Position numbers and translations under genes: made by a program. From Streptomyces vilmorinianum (GTDB taxonomy: Bacteria; Actinomycetota; Actinomycetes; Streptomycetales; Streptomycetaceae): a DNA stretch of 64,000 bases. Positions 18,299-27,200 of this stretch are shown here, piece by piece. The notes below the pieces were generated by a model. It did no database searches. It worked only from the letters and a program-made list of their open reading frames with translations, and was not told the DNA's origin. The stretch covers positions 6,032,001 through 6,096,000 of the forward strand of contig NZ_CP040244.1 in assembly GCF_005517195.1 (NCBI RefSeq), written 5' to 3'. Position 1 is the first letter of the stretch; every line of letters begins with the position of its first letter.

Positions 18299-19729
18299 AT
18301 GCGCCGTTCCAAAATCGTCTGCACGCTGGGCCCCGCCGTCGACTCGTATGAGCAGCTGAAGGCTCTCATCGAGGCCGGCATGAACGTGGCCCGATTCAAC
18401 ATGAGCCACGGGACCCAGGCAGAGCACCAGGAGCGGTACGACCGTCTCCGCAGGGCGGTGGCGGACACCGGCCGCGCCGTGGGCGTGCTCGCCGACCTTC
18501 AGGGCCCCAAGATCCGTCTGGAGACCTTCGCGGAGGGTCCCGTCGAGCTGGTGCGCGGTGACGAGTTCACCATCACCGTCGAGGACGTCCCCGGTGACAA
18601 GTCCATCTGCGGCACCACGTACAAGGGGCTGCCCGGAGACGTCTCCAAGGGCGACCAGGTCCTGATCAACGACGGCAACGTCGAGCTGCGGGTCGTCGAG
18701 GTCGAGGGCCCGCGGGTCAAGACGATCGTCGTCGAGGGCGGCGTCATCTCCGACCACAAGGGCATCAACCTCCCGGGCGCGGCCGTCAACGTCCCGGCCC
18801 TGTCCGAGAAGGACGTCGAGGACCTCCGCTTCGCGCTCCGGATGGGCTGCGACATGGTCGCGCTCTCCTTCGTCCGTGACGCCAACGACGTCAAGGACGT
18901 CCACAAGGTGATGGACGAGGAGGGACGCCGGGTCCCGGTCATCGCCAAGGTGGAGAAGCCGCAGGCGGTCGAGAACATGGCGGACGTCGTCGCGGCCTTC
19001 GACGCGGTGATGGTGGCCCGTGGCGACCTGGCCGTGGAGTACCCGCTGGAGAAGGTCCCGATGGTGCAGAAGCGCCTCGTGGAGATGTGCCGCCGCAACG
19101 CCAAGCCGGTCATCGTCGCGACCCAGATGATGGAGTCGATGATCACCAACTCCCGCCCCACGCGCGCCGAGGCCTCCGACGTGGCCAACGCGATCCTGGA
19201 CGGCGCGGACGCGGTCATGCTCTCGGCGGAGTCCTCGGTCGGCGCGTACCCGATCGAGACGGTCAAGACCATGTCGAAGATCGTCGCCGCGGCCGAGGAG
19301 GAGCTCCTCTCCAAGGGCCTGCAGCCTCTCGTGCCCGGCAAGAAGCCGCGCACCCAGGGCGGTTCGGTCGCCCGCGCGGCCTGCGAGATCGCCGACTTCC
19401 TCGGCGGCAAGGCCCTGATCGCCTTCACCAAGTCCGGCGACACCGCCCGCCGCCTCTCGCGCTACCGCGCGACCCAGCCGATCCTGGCGTTCACGACGGA
19501 CGAGTCCACGCGCAACCAGCTGACCCTGAGCTGGGGCGTGGAGTCCTTCCTGGCCCCGTTCGTGGAGACCACGGACGCGATGGTCGAACTGGTCGACGCG
19601 GAGCTCCTGAAGCTCCAGCGCTACAACGCGGGCGACACGATGGTCATCACGGCCGGCTCGCCCCCCGGCGTCCCCGGCACCACGAACATGGTCCGGGTCC
19701 ACCACCTGGGCGGCGGCCAGCGCGACTGA
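18299..19729 (+). CDS. pyk: Pyruvate kinase
   Basis: A 476-residue pyruvate kinase, the last step of glycolysis. It has the N-terminal RRSKIVCTLGPA, NMSHG, the active-site stretch MVARGDLAVEYP and QMMESMI, and the C-terminal allosteric domain (RYRATQPILAFT). It is full length for the bacterial type II enzyme. It follows ackA by 74 nt but has its own -10 box. Confidence 0.96.
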   Translation: MRRSKIVCTLGPAVDSYEQLKALIEAGMNVARFNMSHGTQAEHQERYDRLRRAVADTGRAVGVLADLQGPKIRLETFAEGPVELVRGDEFTITVEDVPGDKSICGTTYKGLPGDVSKGDQVLINDGNVELRVVEVEGPRVKTIVVEGGVISDHKGINLPGAAVNVPALSEKDVEDLRFALRMGCDMVALSFVRDANDVKDVHKVMDEEGRRVPVIAKVEKPQAVENMADVVAAFDAVMVARGDLAVEYPLEKVPMVQKRLVEMCRRNAKPVIVATQMMESMITNSRPTRAEASDVANAILDGADAVMLSAESSVGAYPIETVKTMSKIVAAAEEELLSKGLQPLVPGKKPRTQGGSVARAACEIADFLGGKALIAFTKSGDTARRLSRYRATQPILAFTTDESTRNQLTLSWGVESFLAPFVETTDAMVELVDAELLKLQRYNAGDTMVITAGSPPGVPGTTNMVRVHHLGGGQRD

Positions 19730-19750
19730 CGCGGTTTGACCCGAACATCA

Positions 19751-19791
19751 CCGAGGGCGGCACCGGGAGAGGATCCGGGTGCCGCCCTCGG
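19751..19791 (+). terminator. pyk terminator
   Basis: A 14-bp perfect stem (CCGAGGGCGGCACC / GGTGCCGCCCTCGG) with a 13-nt loop, 21 nt after the pyk stop codon. Confidence 0.8.
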
Positions 19792-19840
19792 CGTTGTCCT
19801 GTATCTGTCGCACGGCTCCTGAGTCGACGCCAAAAAGTAA

Positions 19841-19869
19841 TGAGCAGGGCTCTCTACCGCCAGTAAGAT
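19841..19869 (+). promoter_or_regulatory. Promoter of lipoprotein gene
   Basis: TAAGAT (19864-19869) lies 17 bp after TGAGCA (19841-19846), a weak -35. The predicted leader is about 40 nt and includes a GGAAG ribosome site. Confidence 0.4.
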
Positions 19870-19917
19870 CATTTCGCCTGTTCTTCGCCCGCGAGAGATG
19901 CCTGGAAGAAAAAGAAC

Positions 19918-20652
19918 ATGAGACTGCGTAGGGCCCTCCCCATCGCCGCCGTACTGCCGGCCCTGCTCCTGATGGCCGCGTGCAGCGGCGAATCGACGGA
20001 ATCCGGCGACAAGAAGCCGAAGGCGGGCGCGAAGAGCACGCAGAGCGCCGAGGAGAAAGAGGCTGCCGAGGCGAAGCGCCTGGGGGCACTGGACACCAAG
20101 GCACTCGAAACGGTGGTCCTCACCGGAAAGACCGCGGGATTCGATGCCAAGAAGATAGCCAAGTCGGAGGTCGAAGCCGGCCGCGGCATGGAGGCCGACA
20201 AAAAAGTCTGCCAGCCCCTCGCGAGCCTGATCGGCGGCTTCACGCACATCCCCGCGGTGAGCGTGGTGCACCGCTCCCTTCAGCCCGGTGAGGCGACCAA
20301 CGCGACGGTCGGCTCCATGTGGCTCGCCTCCCACTCGGAGGACAACGCGATCCAGGTCATGAAGGACCTCCGCACAGCCGTCACCGAATGTCCCAAGGGC
20401 TTCAAGACGCTGGGCCTGACGTACGGAAAGGTCGAGGGCCTCCCGGCGCCGAAGCTGGGCGACGAGGCGGTCGGCTACCGGATCACCGGCGACATCGGCA
20501 ACCAGAAGATGCCCATGACGTACACGGTCGTGCGCAGCGGAGGCGTCATCGCCGCGTTCTACGGCGTGAACATGCTGGACGCGAAGAAGGCCGCGATCCC
20601 GGAGCCGGTGGTCCAGGCCCAGCTGGAGCGGATCGCGGGCGCGAAGGGCTGA
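19918..20652 (+). CDS. Putative lipoprotein of unknown function
   Basis: A 244-residue exported protein. A lipoprotein signal peptide ends in the lipobox LMAAC (Cys22), so the mature protein is anchored on the outer face of the membrane. A Lys/Glu/Ala-rich spacer (about residues 25-55) precedes a globular domain with two cysteines (KKVCQPL, TECPKGF) that could form a disulfide. The layout recalls the sensor-like extracellular domains of some actinobacterial proteins, but I do not recognise the family. It is monocistronic between strong terminators. Confidence 0.8.
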   Translation: MRLRRALPIAAVLPALLLMAACSGESTESGDKKPKAGAKSTQSAEEKEAAEAKRLGALDTKALETVVLTGKTAGFDAKKIAKSEVEAGRGMEADKKVCQPLASLIGGFTHIPAVSVVHRSLQPGEATNATVGSMWLASHSEDNAIQVMKDLRTAVTECPKGFKTLGLTYGKVEGLPAPKLGDEAVGYRITGDIGNQKMPMTYTVVRSGGVIAAFYGVNMLDAKKAAIPEPVVQAQLERIAGAKG

Positions 20653-20672
20653 CGCCGCTGCCGTAGGCACGG

Positions 20673-20723
20673 AGAGGGGGCCGTCCCCAGTGAGTGCATC
20701 TCACTGGGGACGCCCCCTCTTTT
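20673..20723 (+). terminator. Terminator of lipoprotein gene
   Basis: A long near-perfect hairpin (AGAGGGGGC, one mismatch, GTCCCCAGTGAG, loop TGCAT, then the complement) ends in TTTT. It is one of the strongest intrinsic terminators in the window. Confidence 0.85.
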
Positions 20724-20736
20724 GGTCGGCTCACCT

Positions 20737-20782
20737 CCGTCCGGAGCCGCCGAGGCTGCTACCCCTCGGCGGCTCCGGACGG
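20737..20782 (-). terminator. Terminator of the immunity-like gene
   Basis: A perfect 19-bp stem (20737-20755 with 20764-20782) and 8-nt loop lies 8 nt beyond the immunity-like gene's stop. With 20673-20723 it insulates the two convergent units. Confidence 0.8.
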
Positions 20783-20789
20783 CGGACGG

Positions 20790-21197
20790 TCAGTCGACCG
20801 ACCCCGATTCCGCCGGGAACTCCGGTGGCCAGGGCCCGTCGTACAACGACTGCCGCTCACCCATCAGCTCGTACTCCGCCTCCCGCCAGGACGGATTGGC
20901 GGCGACGACGAAGCTGTCGCCGTCCCGCTCCAGCATCCAGGTGTAGGAGGCGTCCTCCGCCGGAATACCGTGCCGTTCGCTGAGCACGGCGAACTCGGCG
21001 GCGGTCGCCCGCCGGATGTGGAGCCCGTTCCGGTAGAAGGGCTTGAGGAACATCAGTTCCACATGCCCGAAGGAGACCTCGACCCTCGTCGTGGTCTGGT
21101 CCACCAGTGTGGCCTCACTGGCCAGGAAGAGCTGCCGGTGCGAGGGGAGGAACCCGGTGACTCTGAAGAGCCGCCCCTCCCGGATGAAATCCGTCAT
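20790..21197 (-). CDS. Probable immunity protein for the adjacent secreted toxin
   Basis: A 135-residue soluble acidic protein with no signal peptide or membrane segment, predicted alpha/beta. I do not recognise the family. It begins 19 nt after the stop of the giant toxin-like gene, on the same strand, with GGAGG 9 nt before ATG 21197; an ATG at 21206 touches the ribosome site and is less likely. A small cytoplasmic protein directly after a large protein with a variable C-terminal domain is the standard position of a cognate immunity gene. The function is inferred from this position. Confidence 0.6.
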   Translation of the reverse strand: MTDFIREGRLFRVTGFLPSHRQLFLASEATLVDQTTTRVEVSFGHVELMFLKPFYRNGLHIRRATAAEFAVLSERHGIPAEDASYTWMLERDGDSFVVAANPSWREAEYELMGERQSLYDGPWPPEFPAESGSVD

Positions 21198-21216
21198 GAC
21201 CACCATCCTCCTCTCA

Positions 21217-24200
21217 CTATTCGACCGGTACTCCGTTGGCGTACGTCAAGCGCGTCGGGTACACCTGCTTGACCACTGGCTTGCCCGTGTCGTCGAGCAC
21301 GGTCATGTGCCACTCGATGGAGTCCCACTTGCGGTACTCCAGTCGGAGGGCCGCACGGAGTTTGACCATCTCCCATGCGGTTCCGTAGCCCTCGGACTGG
21401 ATGAGCTTCCAGTCGCTGTTCGGGATCGTGTCCCCTCGCGCCAGAAGCAGAGTCAGCGCCTCGTCGGCGTTCTTGGCACCGGCGACACCGTCGAGGGACA
21501 CCGAGATCTTCACGTTGGGGTTGGTCACCGCTCTCTCCACTCCCACCGTCCACAGGCCGCGAACCCCCAACCCCATTGATTCCGGCATTTCGTGACCGAA
21601 CTCCTTGCCATTGAATGTGCGCCCACCGACAGCCTTGGCCAGTTCGTCCGAGTAGGGGTTGACTCCGAGGACGATGTGATCACCGTCCTTGACGATGTCC
21701 TTGAGGATCTCGGCGCACTTTTTGACGGCGTCGTCGTCGACCGACGCGACGGAGAACGACGCGAGCGTGAAGGTCGCGGTGTCCGCCGCCTCGCACGCCG
21801 CGCCGATCTTCCGGAGGATACGGCTGATGATGCCCTGGATGGCGGCCTCGGTCAGACCGATGGTGCGAAGCGCCAGGAAGGCGTCCATGAACCCGATGCC
21901 AGTCTTGACGGCGGCGTCCAGCGCCGTCACCGCGGCCTTCGCCGTCCTGAAGATCACGCCCGCGACGAACCAGCTGGCCGCCCAGGCGCAATCGCCCCAG
22001 CTGCCACCGGACAGGCCCGGGGTGATCAGCTTGGCGCAGCCGATGAAGTCGCCGAGCAGGACGTCGATCGGGTCGATGCCCGAGTTGAACTGGGTCATGG
22101 TCAGCGTGACGCTGAGCCGCTTCGTCTCCGCCTTCGACACCTCGGGGCCGAGGTAGACGGTGTCCGCGTCCGGGCAGCCACCCGAGTACGTCTCCCACGC
22201 CGCCATGCACATGAACACGTCGACGTGCGACTTGTACGTGACGTCGGACGTGATCGTGCAGTTGCCGACATGGAGCCACGGGCTGCAGTTGTCCTTGACG
22301 ACGTTCTGCGGCTCGCCGATGTACTCGATGTGGTCGAGGACCGCCCACACGTCGCTGATCCCGGTGGTGACACCCTGCGAGATCTGCTCGGTGTTACCGC
22401 CCTTCTCCGTGCGGTCCGCGGCGGCCTGGGCCTCCTCCGCCGCTTCCCTCGCGCCGGCGGCGGCCGCTTCCGCCGCCGTCGCGTCGGCCTCCGCCTGGGT
22501 GGCGGTGGCGCGGGCGCTGGCGGCGTCCTCCTCGGCCTTGGTGGCCACGGCACGGGCGCTGGCGGCGTCCTTCTCCGCCTCGGTGGCCGCCGCGTCCGCC
22601 GCGATGGCGTCCTGCTCGGCGTCCATCGCCGCCCACGACGCCGCCATCGCGTCGTTGCCGGCCGACTGGGCGTAGCCGTCGGCACGGTTCGCCGCCGTCT
22701 GGGCCTCCTTGGCGTCCTTCGCGGCCTGGGTGGCCGAGGCCTGGGCCCGCTCGTACGCCTTGGCGGCACGGAGCGCGTCCGCCGCCGCAGCAGCGGACGC
22801 CTGCGCCGCGAGCTTCATGTCCGCGGCGGCCTGCGCGGCGAGGGCCTGTGCCTCGGCGGAGAACGCCTGGGCCAGGTTCGCGGTGGCGGCTGCCGCCGCC
22901 GCCTGCTGCTGCGAGATCGTCAGGGACTGCTGCCCCGTGAGCACCGCGAACGCCGCGGAGCTGTCGACCTCCTGGAACGGACCGCCGAGGGCGATCGCCT
23001 CGTTCGCCGGCTTGATCACCGCCGCGGCGGAGTCACGGGCCGCGAGCGAGGACTGCACGGCCGCGAGCGCCTTGCCGGCGGTGGTCGCCGCCCAGGCCGC
23101 GGTCTGCAGGGCCTCGGTGCGGGCGGCAGCGGCCTCCGTCTTGGCGACCTTGGCCGCCGCGGAGGCCTTCTCCGACTGCTCCTTGGCGCCCTTGGCGTCG
23201 GCCGCCGCCGCCTCCGAGGCGTCGATGGCCTCGGCCGCCGCGGCGTGCGCCGCAGCCGCGGAACCGGCCGCGATCATGTACGCGGACCAGGCACTGTCCG
23301 CCGCCGCCTTGGCGCGGGACGCGGAGCCCTGCGCCTTGGTGGCCGCCTCACGCGCGTTGGTGGCCGCGGCCGTGGCCGCGTTCGCCGCCGCGCGGGCCTC
23401 GGTGGCCGCCGTGGTCGCCGTGTTCGCGGCGGCACGGGCGTCGGTCGCGGCGGCGCGGGAGGCCTCGGCCGCGGCCGTACCCTCGTCGGCTGCGGCGTTG
23501 GCCTCAAGGGCCGCCGCCTTCGCGTTCAGCGAGTCCCGCCGCTGCTCGGCCTCCAGGGCCTTGTCGCGGGCGGCGATCGCGTCGCGCTCTGCCTGCTCGG
23601 CGTCACCCCTGCGGGCCGACGCCGTGGCTCCCGCCGACTCCGCCGACGTACGGGCGTTGCTGGCGATCAACCCTTGGGCGACGGCGTCGGCCTCGTAGGC
23701 TTTCGCCTTGTCGCGCTCGCTCTCCGCGGTGGCCCGGTAGGCCGCCGCGTTGGCGCGCTCCAGCTCGGCGACGGCGCGCTGCGCCTGTGCGTCGGCCGCG
23801 GCCTGGCGTGCCTGCTCCTCCTCCGCGAGCGCGGTTTCCTTGGCCTTCTTGGCCTTCTCGGCATTCGCCGCGGCCGAGGCCGCGTAGGCGTCGGCGCTGT
23901 CCGCCGCGGCCTTCGCCTGGGCGGCGGCCTCCTGCGCGGCGATACGGCGGAACGCGGTGTTCACCGCGTGCGCCTCGGTCTTCGCCAGGGCGAGGAGCGC
24001 CTCCGACGTCGAGACCGTGGCGTTCGCCGCGTTCAGCGCGGTCTCCGTCGCCTTCGCGGCGGCCGTAGCTGCCGCACCGGAGGCGCGGGCGACCTGCACC
24101 GACTGCTGGGCGTACATCAGGCCACGGCCGCGCGGCACCTCGGCGGCGTCCGCGATCGTCCAGGCCTGCTGCTGTCCGGTCGCCGCGCGCTGGGAGGCGG

Positions 24201-27200
24201 CGGTGGCCAGGGCGGCCTGCTCCTTGGCCTTGGTGACGAGTGCCTGGACCTTGCCCCGGGCGTTCGCGAGGTCCGTCTTCGCCTTGTCGAAGAGGGCCTG
24301 CTTCGGCTTGAGGATGTGGTCCGGGTCGGCTTCGAGCTGGTCGTGCCAGTACTTCTGCCAGCGCAGGATCTGGTCGGCACGCCACGCCTGGCCGATGGCC
24401 TCGATCATGGTGGCGGTGGCGATCCGGGTCGCGGCGGCGGCGTCGGCCTCCGCCTGCATGATGACGGCGCGCGGAGCGGCCTGACCGGCGTACTCCGACT
24501 CCCACTCGGCCGAGGCCTGCGAGACGGCCTCGCTCAGGGCGTTGCGCGGGTCCACCGGGTCCGCGTGGTTGCACGTGGCCCAGGCCTGCTTGAGGTTCTC
24601 GACCTCGATGCGGAACTCGGGGGTGCCTTCGGTGACCTTCTTGGCGGGGAAGCCACCGTGCCGCAGGTAGATACCGATGTCGGCCGACGTCGTCCCGCCG
24701 TAGAAGCGGGTGTTGTTGACTTCGGAGTCCCGCAGCATGAAGTCGGCGGCGAAGTCGTGCCAGGCGTCCTTGCCGCGGTTCTGCTCGGTGATCTGCCGGG
24801 CCTTGGCGATCGCCTCGGGGCTCGCGTTGGTGTGCGCGTCCCAGCCGATGCGGTCGGCCAGCTTCGCCTGGGTGGCGTAGGTGTAGGCGCTGATGTCGGC
24901 GCCGAACTCCGGCGCGTGCAGCGTGATCCCGTCGTCGAACGAGCTCATCGCGTACGGCCGGTTGGCGTCCTCCAGGATGGCCTTCTGGGCCGCGAAGGAG
25001 TCCAGGTAGAGGTAACCCGCGTCGCGGTCCTGGTCGCTGGCCTGCCCCAGGGGCATGAACCCGATCCAGCCACGGTCGCCGATGACGGCTTCCAGGCCCT
25101 CGTTGCCACCGGTCAGGCCCTCGATGGCGACGGCCTTCGTCTTGACGCCGCCCGCGTGCAGGGCGACTCCGGCGAGGCACCGGTTGAGACGCGGGGTGGA
25201 GCGGACGTCGCTGATGACGGCGGCGAGGTCGTTCAGCCGGCGCAGGGAGTTGTCGGCGTCGTTGAAGATCGTCCGCATGCCGTCGGCGACCTTCTCGATC
25301 GCCAGCGCGAGCGCGGGCATGCGGCCCACGATCACGGAGGACGACGGGACGTCTACGAGCGCCCAGAGGCAGTCCTCGACGTCGTAACCGGCCAGGCACG
25401 CCTTGACCTTGGCGGCGTCGAGCTGCTCGAAGAGGATCTGGCCGCCGTTGGCGGTAGCCCATTCGACGACGTTCACGGAGACGGCCGCGAGGCCCTTCCG
25501 GTAGTCGTCGACACAGGTCTGGCCACACGCGTCGAGCAGGATCTGCTGCTCGCGCTGACCGAGCGCCGGCCAGTTCGAGGCACCACCCTTGATGGGCGTG
25601 GTGCCCGCCCCCAGAGCCTCCTGGTGCGCGGCCTCGTTCTTCTCGCGCTGTAGCTCCTCGGCCTTCTTCGCGGCCTCCTCGGCGGCGGTGCTGTCGCCCG
25701 CCGCGTCGCTGGCCTTCGTCTCGGCGTCCTTGGCCTCCTGCTCCGCCTCGGCCGCCTTGCGTGCGGCCTCCTCGGCGGCTGCGGCGGACCGGCCGGCCTT
25801 CTCGTTCGCCTCGGCGGCGTGCCGCTCGGCGTCCGTGGCCTCACGGTCGGCCTCGACGGCGACGCTGCTCGCCCCGTCCGCGGTGAGGCGGGCGGAGGCG
25901 GCGTCGTCACCGGCCTGCTGGGCGTGACCGGCGGCAGCGTCGGACGCCGTCTTCGCGCCCTGCTGGGCGTTGGTGGCCTCGGCGGCGGACGCCTGGGCGC
26001 GGCTCACGGCCTCGACGGCGCGGACGGAATCGCTCGCCGCGCGGGCGGCTGCCTCGGCGGCGAGCTTCGCGTCGCCCGTGGCCTGCGCGGCGGTCTGCTG
26101 CGCGGACAAGGCGGCCTGTGCGGCCTCGGCGGCCTTGGCCTCGGCAGCGGCCGCCTGCTGCTCGGCGATCGTCTTCGACGACTGGCCGACGAGCACCGCG
26201 AACGCGGCGGCGCTGTCCTTCTCCTGGTACGGCGTGCCGATCGCGACGGCGTCGCCAGCGGCGGCGACCGCGGCCGTGGCGCTGTCGCGGGCGGCGAGCG
26301 CTGCCTGACCGGCGGCGTAGGCGCGGCCCACGACGGTCGCGGCCGACTTCACGGCCTCGGCGGCGCTGGTCCCGGCGGCGGCCGACTCCTGCTGGGCCTT
26401 CTTGGCCAGCTCGGTGGCGTTCTCCGAGGCCGTCGCGGCGTTGTCCGCGCGGATCGCGGCGTCCTGCGACGCGTCGAGCGCGGTGGCCGCGGCGACGTGC
26501 GCGGTGGAAGCCGCGTCGAGGGAGTTGCGGTACGCCGACCACGCGCTGGTCGCGTTGGCCTGGGCACGCTCGGCGGCACCCTCCGCCGTGGTCGCGGCAG
26601 TACGCGCACCGACGGCGGCCGTGGTCGCCTGGTCCGCGGCCGTCTGGGCTGCGGTGGCGGCCTCGACGGCCTGGTTCGCGGCCGTACGGGCGGCGGTGGC
26701 CGCTGCCCGCGTCTCCGCGGCAGCCTCCGTGCCTTCGGCGGCGGTGGCGGCGGCTTCGAGGGCGGCGGCGCGGGCCGCGGTGGCCTGCCTCGTCCGGACG
26801 GCCTCGATCGCCTTCTCGCGCGCGGTCTGCGCGGCCTTCGCCTTCTCGTCGGCGACCTTCCGTTTCGCCGTCGCGTCAGCGGTCGCCGTTCCCGCAGCGG
26901 TGTCGGCGTTCTTCGCCGTCGTCTGCTGCGTGGTCGCCCGCTCCTCGGCCTCCTTCGCCTTGGCGCGCTCGGTCGCGGCCTTGGCACGGGAGGCGACGGC
27001 GGTGGCCTGCTCCGTCTGCGCCTTCGCCCGCTCGGTGGCGGCCGTGGTCGCGGCGGTCTTGGCCTTGTCGCGCTTCTGCTCGGCCGTCGTCTGCGCGGCC
27101 TTCGCGGTGGCGGCGCTCTCGGCGGCGGCCGTGGCGTTGGCCTCGGCGCTGTCGGCGGCGGCCTTCGCCTGGGCGGCGGCCTCCTCGGCGGCGACCCGGC